Below are positions 51,301 to 59,019 of a stretch of DNA of 64,000 nucleotides, one piece after another. Source of the stretch: Haemophilus sputorum CCUG 13788 (GTDB taxonomy: Bacteria; Pseudomonadota; Gammaproteobacteria; Enterobacterales; Pasteurellaceae). Made by a program: the position numbers and the translations under genes. The stretch's first letter is position 1. Every line of letters starts with the position of its first letter. The DNA is taken from contig NZ_AFNK01000031.1 in NCBI RefSeq assembly GCF_000238795.1, positions 62,001 to 126,000 of the forward strand, in the 5' to 3' direction. The notes beneath the pieces are model-generated. The model did not search any database. It saw only the letters and a program-made list of their open reading frames with translations, and was not told where the DNA came from.

Positions 51301-54300
51301 CTCTGCCATTTGTTCTTTGGTTAAGCCAACACCCGGCACTAAATTAAATTGTTTAGCATAACGTATACCATTGTTCATCAAACCTTTATATTGCTCTAAG
51401 GCATTTTGATATCCATCCAGATAACGACGACCGGTTAACTGGTTAATTTGTTCATTCACTAAACGCAACTCATAAAAACCATCCCCCAAACGTTTCAGCA
51501 TATTATTTGGATCATAGCGTAGAGCATTGAACATATAATCCGAACTCAACCATTTTTGCTTATTCGCAAAACGTGGGTCGGTTTCAATCACATAACCTTT
51601 TGGTGCATTAGGATTCACATTATAAAGCGAGGATTTATCTAGCGATTGTGTCAGACGATTTAATACCACATCCCCCACATCACCTTTATTCGCTACACCA
51701 TTATTGGTAAATTCAGGGGACACATTTTCTTTATAAGCAAATACCCCTAAATCCTTCACACTTTCATTTTGTTTATAATAAATACTGGTATCACTTTTAG
51801 TGGTATCGTAATGATCTACACATCCTACGTACTTAATTTTTTTAGCACACGCTCGCCCTTTATAAAACGCAGTTACACGGCCTGCATCCGTTACAATAGT
51901 ACGACCTTTCAACTCTTTCTGATTTAATTGCCCATCCGCAATTTGAATCACACCACCAGCAATCACCTTACTGTCTTGGTTATCCACATGTGCATCATTA
52001 AAATCAATACCACCCCCACTTAAAATCTTACCTTCCTGGTATTTTGGTTTAAGTACCACGGTTTCATTCACTGTGCGGGTATAATCATATTGATGCCAGT
52101 TATTACTTTCGATTTTGCCGTCTGGTGAAAAAATATGATAAAGATTTTTTACTTTTTTGTTCAAACCACCACGACTACTCTTATCATCTTGTTTTACTTT
52201 ATAAACCCCAGAGTCTTTACCATAAATAGTCGAATCATTTCCAATTCGATACTCAAAAACTGGCGTAGACGAGGTATCCACATTTTCTGTTTCAAGGAAA
52301 AAGTGTTTATTCTCTACTGTCCCTGTATTAAAGGTAATCGCTTTGCTTTTCGCATTATCGTAAAGATTTAACGCTTCAATCACACCATTGTAGTTGTGAA
52401 CATACGCTGACTTACCTGTAGCCTGGTTGTTTTCATCCAACGCTTTACCCACATAAATCTTACCCATACTTAAAAGGGTACTTTCATTGCGGTTTAAAAC
52501 TTTATCCACACCCACATCCAAACGCTCACGTGCAGCAATCACAGCAGATTTATCCCCTTCCTCAAGGTTATTTAAACTATCCCCCTGTAAAGCCACATGG
52601 TCACCATAAATACGACCGGTACCTAAGTTATTGATGGTTACTGCTTTTGCGACAGTCAATGCACCATCAATTAAACCGCGGTTAGTCAAAGTATTTGTAT
52701 TAATGCGTGTTTCATTACCGCTAATTTCAGCATCTTTAGTGTTATCCACATTAGCTGCTTTAACATCAGCCTTATTGCCTACACGTAATTGGCTATTATT
52801 TTTAAAGTCCCCTTCGGTTTTAAAATCTAAATTACCACCAACTTGGAAGGCATTATTTAACGTTAAACTGTCTTGTAAACGAACCGTTAAATCCCCTTTA
52901 GTTTTGATATCACCTTCATTGGCTAAAGTCTTCGCTTTTAACTCAATTGATTTACCCGCTTCAATCTCACCTTGTTTGTTATCAATAGTTTGAGCAACAT
53001 CTAGTTGGGTATGCTCATCACTGTAGATGCCCCCTTGTTGGTTGGAAAGGTTTTCAGCTGTAATCGCCACTTGAGCACCACGGATACCTTGTTCCGTTTT
53101 GCTGCCAGCTTTCGTCCCTTGGTTATCTACATGTTTCGCTTTAATCGTCACTTTCTCTGTTGCAACAATTAAAGAGCCTTTATCCGATTGCTTGCGGTTA
53201 TCCACGTTGTTCGTATTAATCTGAACTTGTTTACCTGCAATCACACCCTGTTTGTTATCAATGTTTTGAGCATTAAGTTGTGTCTGAGCTTTAGCATAAA
53301 CGGTGCCACGGTTCTCAATATTCTTTTTCGCATTGAGTTGGGCATTTTCGCTACCGCCAATAAAGCCTTCATTCACAATCTTACCTTGGCTATTGATTTT
53401 CACGCTTCCAGCTGATGCACCAATATGCCCTGCATTGCGTACACCAAGACCTTGGCCGTTATCCACTAAATGGATTTTTTCAGCATACATCCCACCCAAT
53501 TGACTCACATCAACACTGTAGCTTTGGTTTTCGCCTTGGGTATCAGAAGTGCGGTCGGTTTTATCGGTGTTTTTATCACCCACATACACAACCGAATCAT
53601 TGGTACGGTCAACGTTATTTTTACCAGTGGTTACTTTAATGCCTTTTTTCGACCAAACACCACCTTTGATTTCCGCTTTATCAGCGATAATATCAGTGTA
53701 ATCAGATTGACTGTTATCCATCCCTTTTTGGCCAACAGTCACCTTACCGCCTTTTACGCGATAGCCTTTTAATTGACCATTCTCAACTTCTGCTTTGCCG
53801 GTGGTGAGTGTTGTACGCCCAGCATTAATCACACCACAGCCATCACATTGGATACCACTTGGGTTGGCAATTACCACATCTGCTTTTTTACCCGCCACTT
53901 CTACATAACCTTTTAAACGGCTTGGATTAGCTGAATTTACCTCATTAAGAATGACTTTCGCTTCACCGCGAGCAAGATTCGGGTTACCTTGCACCCAACC
54001 CGCCATTTGCGTTTGCGCTGCTTTACGAGCATTGTTTAACACTGCCCCTTTCTCAGTTACATCAAATTGCGAATATTGGTTACGTGATACCCCACCAGCA
54101 CTTGGTGTTTGAATATTTACTTGCGGTAAACCATTGCCGGTTTGAAGAACTGTGGGTTGTTGATTACCCGGTGCTGATTTATCAGCACGAATGGCCATAT
54201 CTTCTGCATAAACAGAAGGTGATAAAAAGACAAAGCCCAATGCTAACATTAAGCTAAAATGAATAGGATTAAGCGAAAGTGCGGTTGAAAATAGCCCTGT

Positions 54301-54423
54301 TTTTTCTTGTTCCGGACTCACATTTTCACTTTGTGCTTTACCTTGAGATTTTGCCAGCTCAGATACCACAACAAGCTGATTTAATACACGACTAAAAATC
54401 ACTTTATAATGACGTTTATTCAT
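45358..54423 (-). CDS. cdiA: CdiA: two-partner-secreted contact-dependent inhibition toxin with VENN, Hint and GH-E nuclease modules
   Basis: 3021 residues. Extended signal peptide 1-73 (MNKRHYKVIFSRVLNQLVVV... ends SVYA). TPS secretion domain from about 80, with NPSGI at 187-191. Long haemagglutinin-repeat stalk to about 2170. Pretoxin VENN motif at 2456-2459. A Hint (intein-like) domain runs from Cys2667 (TCSFRGDMEV) to VHND at 2828-2831, then Cys2832. The last 190 residues are a GH-E family nuclease: DIGHAYGWEHRRL with Gly2951-His2952 and Glu2957, then RLENMSENRSHRNEM. It is exported by CdiB and should deliver the nuclease to neighbouring cells on contact. Hint may release the toxin by self-cleavage. 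Confidence 0.9.
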   Translation of the reverse strand: MNKRHYKVIFSRVLNQLVVVSELAKSQGKAQSENVSPEQEKTGLFSTALSLNPIHFSLMLALGFVFLSPSVYAEDMAIRADKSAPGNQQPTVLQTGNGLPQVNIQTPSAGGVSRNQYSQFDVTEKGAVLNNARKAAQTQMAGWVQGNPNLARGEAKVILNEVNSANPSRLKGYVEVAGKKADVVIANPSGIQCDGCGVINAGRTTLTTGKAEVENGQLKGYRVKGGKVTVGQKGMDNSQSDYTDIIADKAEIKGGVWSKKGIKVTTGKNNVDRTNDSVVYVGDKNTDKTDRTSDTQGENQSYSVDVSQLGGMYAEKIHLVDNGQGLGVRNAGHIGASAGSVKINSQGKIVNEGFIGGSENAQLNAKKNIENRGTVYAKAQTQLNAQNIDNKQGVIAGKQVQINTNNVDNRKQSDKGSLIVATEKVTIKAKHVDNQGTKAGSKTEQGIRGAQVAITAENLSNQQGGIYSDEHTQLDVAQTIDNKQGEIEAGKSIELKAKTLANEGDIKTKGDLTVRLQDSLTLNNAFQVGGNLDFKTEGDFKNNSQLRVGNKADVKAANVDNTKDAEISGNETRINTNTLTNRGLIDGALTVAKAVTINNLGTGRIYGDHVALQGDSLNNLEEGDKSAVIAARERLDVGVDKVLNRNESTLLSMGKIYVGKALDENNQATGKSAYVHNYNGVIEALNLYDNAKSKAITFNTGTVENKHFFLETENVDTSSTPVFEYRIGNDSTIYGKDSGVYKVKQDDKSSRGGLNKKVKNLYHIFSPDGKIESNNWHQYDYTRTVNETVVLKPKYQEGKILSGGGIDFNDAHVDNQDSKVIAGGVIQIADGQLNQKELKGRTIVTDAGRVTAFYKGRACAKKIKYVGCVDHYDTTKSDTSIYYKQNESVKDLGVFAYKENVSPEFTNNGVANKGDVGDVVLNRLTQSLDKSSLYNVNPNAPKGYVIETDPRFANKQKWLSSDYMFNALRYDPNNMLKRLGDGFYELRLVNEQINQLTGRRYLDGYQNALEQYKGLMNNGIRYAKQFNLVPGVGLTKEQMAELTTDLVWMVNQEITLPSGKKLNVLTPKIYLATNRTRVTPTGSVISGDSIVGTVKDMTNEGTVLAANLVNLYGQDLENKGLVFANNVNLNAKQKLVNIGGKIVATDSVSLYGGKSVELGATTTETQSQLGRTETGNKLVDRQSEVTVTGKGGEITIKSGGDITLKAANVKSTGKVDVNAKGKLLVTTEKQSSKEHYDFSDNHHYHLDQENEVGSVIEGKDGVRLIGQEKTTLRQAKVSSEDGKVMVDSKGDVLIEEGRNIEHLDTRNKQKSKGLLTKETEERRHHHDYDLAEGSKLQGKNVEILSQTSNVSVKGSDIQAKENIHLQGNQVRVTASLDKREVQDSYSFKKSGLNASGKGGVMRIGYQRDKLNNNGSSYNESVNGSELVAKDGNLSIYAQQDVDIDASRLASGKDMSITGKNVHLNAMNEQHDSEYHQEQKSTGFGVGFVYDPVTRARENYRQKEAQGATNSIVGKAMGASDAVSDSIESMVRGVQPYANHNRSESHKYNQKTVAQTTSLEVGGNVSIHAREGDIRTQGGSISAEGDAQFIAKNNVDFGVAVHEQSQHASSRQRGVGVDGLAKYVAGVHTQRENGDTSLRQEVGTEISIGGKSTTIAKNGDITLKGTAFVSNDKNILKANNGDVKLLTAETTDRSTQMRKGHSVGEAAISDTERFFGYNRTRMNQDGEQVTHQGSQLASLNSTVDVYAGKDYLQTASEVLAKEKVDINAQNITINNAINHQENSYSESDLKIGQFSRVKSPIIDLINTIEGAVKNDKASDRLKAANVMSVAAQGYNLYNSISKMATKDPKSNTYLLRVESGSGVAHSRQSQESLSDISQGSRINAKEINLIARGDGSLNEKGERQLGNINLTHTDLTSRDEEGKRIKDSKITLTGNELNIKAGESHTQFKGRNQSVGVEVGMAATVGAQTGVGVYARVGGSAGKEDGESKTYQASHLDAQTVTLNSQGDTNLLGSQVKGNTVNANVGGKLNIESLQDEERFKTKSSGGGLEGEFGFGNNWSVSGYGNASKGTTHRKQVNEQAGIFAEDGGYHINADSVHLKGGAIASTNPTNSKLATNKLTFEDIQNESSSSAASASISGSLKESKEKWVDNETGSAVKPNSENSTKLDSQRSGGISPGLPMFERDSDSSVTRATLTEGTIILNKDTHPTVTTAKELGINTDLAQANNQVAQTKDVKAQLQGQQQIATAIGNVKSAVDTYTSNKQEEAEQEVRRLKSRLEKAKQQGNQETVNQLKKDLMQAEVQAENWGTGGSTKRAVDAITHAGLIALSGGSSQSIATAAASPYVNQLIKKATEDYPALNIPTHILWGAVEAELMGGKASTGAISTAAGELGAKYLTEHLYNKEAKDLTETERNQVKEMAKALAGVAGGLAAAGQGASAVKILSESSIGTMVAHNAVENNYLSVSESKRKADLEAKKAKGTITSDEEQELTLLDKTDIDRDVALVSACRSNPLSSECNVERKKLESIKVGYTASENRSSWYGYPVYERYSDIYPEQSEKINKFSYDYDVLRITKENANKAFSERFGLSKETVDRIDIGVNLLSNLLAGYSAGKINPKDLHTAQKGVTFAKGEKTAVAVVKGSASSTASDIASNTLETVKNSRVKALTCSFRGDMEVKTEQGYKPIESIKIGDKVYAKNELTGQMTYQRVQAHYNNPYDFTVYVEVIDEQGKHQTIVSNKIHPFFTQVNQGELVPSSEGHHYNGEIQNAQWVDAQNLKAGYKLLSENNHWQTVKGVTIKAEKLSAYNLTVETDHTYFIKGVNSDVGGVWVHNDCWHALPDGAKRVKDIDGYHAYKFKNQDGKEITVIKKDLNRFETVNHNAGTDPHFNRLSQRIDEQTGRYLSTDKPVDQFYNRSYLRSDTMKKIFEQYEALPNGDYRDKITRAIIKGPIDIGHAYGWEHRRLSLAAKELNWSQKQFNDYVNARPNKFRLENMSENRSHRNEMPGKDDIERIVRDMKNFERGK

Positions 54424-54492
54424 TTTCTAATTTCCTTCAAGTTTTAAATTCTGTTTGGTTTTAATCAATTTATTCATCTAAAAGCGTGAGCA

Positions 54493-56268
54493 TTAAAAAC
54501 GGTAGCTCACATTAAATCCGGTTGTCACATGACTGGTTCTAAATCCTTCTGGCTTTTTAATCGGGGTACCCACAAAATAATCGTAGTTAATGCCCCATAG
54601 CTTGCCACGAAGTCCAATTGCGCCCCCCATTAAACTATCACCAATTTGAAGCTCTTCTTGGCTAGAACGCACTTTACCTCGGTCAATCCCTAAATAAAGC
54701 TCATGCCCCTTATTCGCAATATTCCAACCTAATTCATTTCGCCACAACCAACCTTTTTCACCGGAAAGTGATAGCTCGCCATCAAATCCTCGCACGGTAT
54801 AACGACCCCCAATACTAAATTTATCTTGTTGTGTTAAAGGTGTGCCATTCCATTGTCCACTCCAACTGGTGTTAAAGCGGAAAGGCTGATTGCCGATAGT
54901 GAAAGGATAGGTAAAATCAACGCCTGCAGTAAAAATCTGCATGCGGGAAGTCCCTTCACTAAACTCTTCTTCCGGAGCTGGTAAGGATTTATTCCCACCC
55001 GTACCTCGTTTATAGTTCGCAAACAGTTGTAACACTGTTTCACCAATGTATTGAGTGTGATTAAGTCCCACTTCCCAACCTGCTGTACGACGGCGCTGCA
55101 CTTCAATTTCGGTGTCATTGATGTAGTTATGCGATTTTTTCGTCCATAAAGCGGCATTCACATAGGTTTTATGAAGACTTCCACGAGATAATAAGCGACT
55201 TAAATTCGCTTTCATTTGTTGGCTTTCACCTGAATAGGTGTAAGACTCAAACGCGCCCGCTACCGTTTGGTGATAAGAATATTTTGAACCGGAAAGAGTT
55301 AAGAGATAGTTCTTCCAAGGAATAGAATAATAGAGACTAATGTTTTTGCTGCCATAATCTCCTTCCGCATCATCGCTATCACGTTTAAAGCTACGTGTGC
55401 CACTGATATAGAACATATCATTAAGTGTTAGCACGTTATCCCAAGAAAACGTGGCTGAACCTTGTAAACGACCAGTAGACTTACTGCCTGAGTCATCTAA
55501 GCCTAAGGTTAAATGGAAAGGTAAGCTTTGCTTATAAGTAATCACCACATCTGTTTCACCGACTGCATCTGTTGGCACAAGCTCCATATTCGCATCAGCA
55601 CTCGGTACACGTTTTAAGTTTTCTAAACCTTGTTCAATATTGCGAATATTTAATATATCCCCCTGCGCCATTGGCATGGCAAACCATAAGGTACCACGGG
55701 TGGCAAACGGAATTGCACTTTGGTCTTGTAATTGAATGCGACCCACTTTACCTGGAATCACGGTGAGTACAAGCATACCTGAACGCAAATCCTGTGGCTC
55801 CACCACCACGCGCGTGGTGACATAACCAAAATCAATTAAACGATTTTGAATACGACGAAGTAATACGTTAATCCCCTCTGAGCCAATACAAGCAGGCAGC
55901 GCAAAATCACGCTCAGCATAAACTGACTTTAATGCCCAAGAGAATTGGCTTGGTTGGATTAATTTAAGAGAAGACGCTGATGAATTTTCTTCTTCAGCTT
56001 GATAATCGGTCAGCACCAATTGATTGATAGGAAAACATTGTGCTTCATTTTGTGGAAAGCCAAGTGAGGCTTCTTTTTCACCCTCCAAGCGTACATTCGC
56101 GGATTGCGTTTGCTGCGCTAAAATAGCCGCATCTTGTTCCGCTTGTTGTTTTTGTTGCTGGGCATTGATTTGTTTTTCTACATTTGCATTTGGTGAGCTA
56201 GGTGCTGCCAAAGTCAAAGACGAAATAAATAATAAACTAGAAAGAAAAGAGCGTGATAAGTTCTTCAT
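54493..56268 (-). CDS. cdiB: CdiB: TpsB outer-membrane transporter for CdiA
   Basis: 591 residues. Signal peptide about 1-21 (ends TLAA), a Gln-rich helix (30-62), POTRA domains (about 75-230: LLRRIQNRLIDFGYVTTRVV, VIPGKVGRIQLQD) and a ShlB/FhaC-type 16-strand barrel ending in FNVSYRF. The barrel motif IGGRYTVRGFDGELSLSGEKG (the VRGY-like tip) is present. It recognises the CdiA TPS domain and exports the protein. Upstream lies 84 bases before hairpin H4; I see no clear consensus promoter there. cdiA follows 69 bases downstream. Confidence 0.93.
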   Translation of the reverse strand: MKNLSRSFLSSLLFISSLTLAAPSSPNANVEKQINAQQQKQQAEQDAAILAQQTQSANVRLEGEKEASLGFPQNEAQCFPINQLVLTDYQAEEENSSASSLKLIQPSQFSWALKSVYAERDFALPACIGSEGINVLLRRIQNRLIDFGYVTTRVVVEPQDLRSGMLVLTVIPGKVGRIQLQDQSAIPFATRGTLWFAMPMAQGDILNIRNIEQGLENLKRVPSADANMELVPTDAVGETDVVITYKQSLPFHLTLGLDDSGSKSTGRLQGSATFSWDNVLTLNDMFYISGTRSFKRDSDDAEGDYGSKNISLYYSIPWKNYLLTLSGSKYSYHQTVAGAFESYTYSGESQQMKANLSRLLSRGSLHKTYVNAALWTKKSHNYINDTEIEVQRRRTAGWEVGLNHTQYIGETVLQLFANYKRGTGGNKSLPAPEEEFSEGTSRMQIFTAGVDFTYPFTIGNQPFRFNTSWSGQWNGTPLTQQDKFSIGGRYTVRGFDGELSLSGEKGWLWRNELGWNIANKGHELYLGIDRGKVRSSQEELQIGDSLMGGAIGLRGKLWGINYDYFVGTPIKKPEGFRTSHVTTGFNVSYRF

Positions 56269-56353
56269 TATACTGCAGAGATTAAGTTATTGATAAATTT
56301 GCGATATGATATCAAAAGCTGTTTTAAAATTCTATAAACTAATATTCTCAATA

Positions 56354-56411
56354 CAAAAGTGCAGTCAGTTTTTAAAATATTTTAAAACTCTTTAAAAATT
56401 GACCGCACTTT
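56354..56411. repeat. Uptake-sequence hairpin H4
   Basis: AAAAGTGCAGTCAGTTTTT and AAAAATTGACCGCACTTT form the arms. It separates cassette D (56475-57032) from cdiB. Confidence 0.85.
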
Positions 56412-56474
56412 ATGGCTAGATATCTAAAATTGTATGCTACCAAAATATCAACTCCTGGGGTAACAAAAACACCA

Positions 56475-56677
56475 CTAAATAATTAATTTATCTTTCATCA
56501 TTTGCCCTAAATAAAAACAAAATAATAGAAAGATAAATACTATAGAAAAAAATCAAACACTTTAAACATATTAACTTTGCTAAAGTTAAAATTAAACTTT
56601 GAGAATACATATAAATACGTCATAGCTAATAAAAACATCGTCATTTTAAATATCTTAAAAAGATCTGTCTTATTCAT
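56475..56677 (-). pseudogene. Small membrane protein, frameshifted in a T7 run (cassette D)
   Basis: ATG 56677 follows AGGAGT and encodes 45 residues (MNKTDLFKIFKMTMFLLAMT...), stopping at 56540 just after a T7 run. Adding one T at that run continues into FFSIVFIFLLFCFYLGQMMKDK and a stop at 56475, giving about 67 residues with two membrane helices. It may be a broken gene, a phase-variable gene or a homopolymer read error. It lies 33 bases after the 57-codon gene and could be an immunity protein. Confidence 0.5.
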
Positions 56678-56710
56678 TTCTAAACTCCTGTTCACTTAAT
56701 CCTCGATAAT

Positions 56711-56884
56711 TTATCTCTTTTTAGCAAAATCTAGCATATAGGCTATTAATTCTCTATATTTGTTATCAGGATGTATTTCTAGAAATCTTTCACAAGCTTT
56801 TTCTGTATATTCTAGATTTTCCTGTTCTGTTACATACCCCTTAGTATTCATACATTCATCAATGATTTTTGTATCTTTTACCAT
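56711..56884 (-). CDS. 57-residue protein, candidate orphan immunity protein (cassette D)
   Basis: Frame MVKDTKIIDECMNTKGYVTE to MLDFAKKR, acidic N-half, helical, no signal peptide. The ATG lies inside the last codons of the upstream toxin-tail frame (26-base overlap), which implies coupling and is typical of toxin-immunity pairs. It lacks a strong Shine-Dalgarno. No family recognised. Confidence 0.55.
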   Translation of the reverse strand: MVKDTKIIDECMNTKGYVTEQENLEYTEKACERFLEIHPDNKYRELIAYMLDFAKKR

Positions 56885-57032
56885 TTATTTGATAGTTTTG
56901 TGGATAGTAGTATAGATTTATATCACCATACTTTCCTCCACAAGAAACAAGATCTTTCCATCTTTGTTTTGAGTTTGTATGTCCTAGTAGTTCTTTTTTT
57001 GATACCCTGCAATTAATGGGTATTCTTTTCCC
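56859..57032 (-). pseudogene. Orphan toxin C-terminal tail of unknown type (cassette D)
   Basis: A 57-codon open frame with no start codon: it begins at the break in the IS fragment and ends ...LLGHTNSKQRWKDLVSCG, GKYGDINLYYYPQNYQING, KRYKNH. The composition (Lys, Tyr, Gly and Asn rich, beta-strand pattern) resembles polymorphic toxin ends, and it overlaps a small downstream gene as toxins overlap immunity genes. I do not recognise the family. The N-terminal part is missing. Confidence 0.5.
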
Positions 57033-57033
57033 T

Positions 57034-57337
57034 TAAACGCTTTAGGTGAAAAGTCTGTAGTTTCTGGAATTTCAATGTCTTTCTTTTTCATCTTTGGCTT
57101 CACTATTTTCGGTGTTTGAAGGTTCGTATAAGGCGATTTTACGCCATCAAGCCCTCTTTCCCGAAATGCTTTTAGCCAATAAATAACGAGAGCATGGGAA
57201 ATTTTATGAAGTTTAGCCACCTCACGGATACCATAATCTTGTTCGGTGACGAGTTTGATAATTTTCAAACGAAATTGATAAGAGTAGGACATAATCTGCA
57301 CCTCAAATTAGGTGTCCAGATTTTGGAGTGCAGATCA
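57034..57337 (-). mobile_element. IS3-family fragment, copy 2 (5' part of orfA)
   Basis: Matches copy 1 (43222-43526) almost base for base, in the same orientation. Here orfA keeps its correct start (MSYSYQFRLKIIKLVTEQDYG) and reads to SPKAFK, then breaks at 57033 and runs on into unrelated sequence for 15 codons. The outer end (TGATCTGCACTCC on the minus strand) matches copy 1 apart from one or two bases. No orfB remains, so it cannot move by itself. Confidence 0.8.
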
Positions 57338-57384
57338 ACAAGCGGTCAGATTTTGCAAAAATTTTGCGAAATTCGACCGCTTGT
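57338..57384 (-). terminator. Hairpin of inverted ACAAGCGGT uptake cores
   Basis: ACAAGCGGTC and GACCGCTTGT are inverted around TTTTGCAAAAATTTTGC. It lies 2 bases after the DUF454 gene stop and should terminate it. Unlike H1-H4 it uses the ACAAGCGGT core, the form typical of the flanking chromosome. Confidence 0.75.
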
Positions 57385-57386
57385 AT

Positions 57387-57776
57387 TTAACGTGCCATTG
57401 CCTCAGCTGGGGGTGTTTCTTCTAAAGTTGGGATAACCCAAAAGAAAACTGCGTATTGAACCAATAATGAAAGCGCAATAATCACGCGTGCCCAAACAGC
57501 ACCGCTCATCACAAAACCAATCCCCATTCCAATGGTGGAAATCAGTAAAATCCGCCACTTCGCTTTGCGGCTTAATGCGCGCGTTTCATGGTAGGACTTA
57601 AGGTGATCTTGATATATCTGGGTTTGTAAGAACCAGTCATGCAAACGCTCTGAGCTTTTACCGAAACAAAAAAGCGCAATCAAAAGAAATACCGTACCGG
57701 GCATGCCAGGGATAATAATGCCGGTAATACCAATGCCCAAAAAAATAAAGCCTAAAATTGCGTAAATCGGTTTCAT
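57387..57776 (-). CDS. DUF454/YbaN family inner-membrane protein
   Basis: 129 residues. Signature AILGFIFLGIGITGIIIPGMPGTVFLLIALFCF, then LHDWFLQTQIYQDHLKSY, then two more membrane helices. Function unknown. It marks the return to core chromosomal genes after the CDI island. Confidence 0.88.
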   Translation of the reverse strand: MKPIYAILGFIFLGIGITGIIIPGMPGTVFLLIALFCFGKSSERLHDWFLQTQIYQDHLKSYHETRALSRKAKWRILLISTIGMGIGFVMSGAVWARVIIALSLLVQYAVFFWVIPTLEETPPAEAMAR

Positions 57777-57881
57777 AATCGTCTTGATAAAAAATAATGA
57801 GTGCCATTATCTACAAATAAAAATGATTTGCAACATCTTATGCTGTTGCAAATCATTTTAAAAATTTGACCGCTTGTAAAA

Positions 57882-58391
57882 TTAGTAAGCTAACGCCATT
57901 CTGGCTTTTAACCCCCAATAGGTTGTCAGCCCCGTGGTGTATTGCTTAATTTCGCCATTTTTTATTATTAGAATGGTGGGCGTTGCTTGAATATCCCACA
58001 GTTTAGAAAACTCCCCATTGGGATCATTCAGGGTCGGGAAATGGTAGCCGTTTTCGGCAAGGTAAGCATTGACCGACTCAGGACTACCTGATTTCAACGC
58101 CACGCCTAAAACCGGTACACCTTCTTGCGCCAATCGATCAACAGCCGGCGAAGTAATTTGGCAAAAATGACACCAGCTGCCCCAGAAATAAAGCAACATC
58201 GTTTTTTCATGGCTTAATTGCGCAATAATTTGCGGCTGATTTTGGGTGTCTGTCAGCACTTGGCTAGCAAATTGCACGGGCGAACTTGGCTTACGATACC
58301 AATCCACTGCCACACTGATTACAATAAACAGCGCACCGTAAATCACAATATTTTTCAACCAGGTTTTTAGTAATGCGGTTTTAGTTTGCAT
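57882..58391 (-). CDS. Membrane-anchored thioredoxin-like protein disulfide oxidoreductase
   Basis: 169 residues from ATG 58391 (MQTKTALLKTWL). One membrane helix (about 11-31), then a periplasmic TlpA/ScsD-like thioredoxin fold with the motif WGSWCHFCQITSP and cis-proline at QATPTILII. It should reduce or oxidise disulfides in the periplasm. It starts 1 base after the fabR stop, so the two are in one operon with oxyR. Confidence 0.85.
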   Translation of the reverse strand: MQTKTALLKTWLKNIVIYGALFIVISVAVDWYRKPSSPVQFASQVLTDTQNQPQIIAQLSHEKTMLLYFWGSWCHFCQITSPAVDRLAQEGVPVLGVALKSGSPESVNAYLAENGYHFPTLNDPNGEFSKLWDIQATPTILIIKNGEIKQYTTGLTTYWGLKARMALAY

Positions 58392-58392
58392 C

Positions 58393-59019
58393 TTATTTTC
58401 CTTGCTGATGATGTGTATATGCCGCAGCACCATGTGCCAACATTCTCAGTTGAGTAATCACCCGTTTTTTAAGCTTTTCGCGCTCGCTCATATTCATATC
58501 TAATGCGTGTAAGCCAGCCGTAAACACCAGTGTAACCAACCCTTCTGCTTGAATATAAGCAATGTCGCTATCGCGACTAGAATATTTAGCAGTAATATAT
58601 TCGGTCAACTCTGCCACAAAATGCTTAATCTCGCGCGCAACTGCGGTACGGAAGACTAATGAAGTCCCCGAACTTTCACGCAATAATAAGCGAAAAACAT
58701 TGGGACGATCTGCAATCAATTCAAAGAAGGTATCTACCGATAGCGCAACCACACTCCCACCATTTTCAATACGCTTGCGGGCTTGACGCATCAACTGGCG
58801 CAGTACAAGACCTGCTTCATCCACCATCGCAAGCCCAAGCTCATCCATATCTTTAAAATGGCGATAAAACGAAGTTGGTGCAATTTCTGCCTCACGAGCA
58901 ACTTCTCGAAGGCTTAAATTGCTAAAACTTTTCTCTGCGCTGAGTTGGTTAAACGCTGCATCAATCAAAGCGCGGCGTGTTTTCTCTTTTTGCTGCGCAC
59001 GAACACCAATATTACTCAT
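58393..59019 (-). CDS. fabR: TetR-family regulator of unsaturated fatty acid synthesis
   Basis: 208 residues from ATG 59019 ([20 protein letters not shown]). The helix-turn-helix [33 protein letters not shown] is nearly identical to FabR of E. coli, and the ligand domain follows ([20 protein letters not shown]). FabR represses fabA/fabB according to the acyl pool. The start overlaps the oxyR stop by 8 bases, the same oxyR-fabR order as in E. coli. Confidence 0.92.
   Translation of the reverse strand: MSNIGVRAQQKEKTRRALIDAAFNQLSAEKSFSNLSLREVAREAEIAPTSFYRHFKDMDELGLAMVDEAGLVLRQLMRQARKRIENGGSVVALSVDTFFELIADRPNVFRLLLRESSGTSLVFRTAVAREIKHFVAELTEYITAKYSSRDSDIAYIQAEGLVTLVFTAGLHALDMNMSEREKLKKRVITQLRMLAHGAAAYTHHQQGK

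Noticed and set aside
48500..53900. Tandem repeats in cdiA as a CRISPR-like or satellite array
   Set aside because: The periodicity is that of protein haemagglutinin repeats with diverged DNA; there are no identical DNA repeats with unique spacers.
43066..57337. Composite transposon carrying cdiBA
   Set aside because: Both flanking IS pieces lack the catalytic orfB and lie in direct orientation as fragments; they can recombine but should not transpose the segment.
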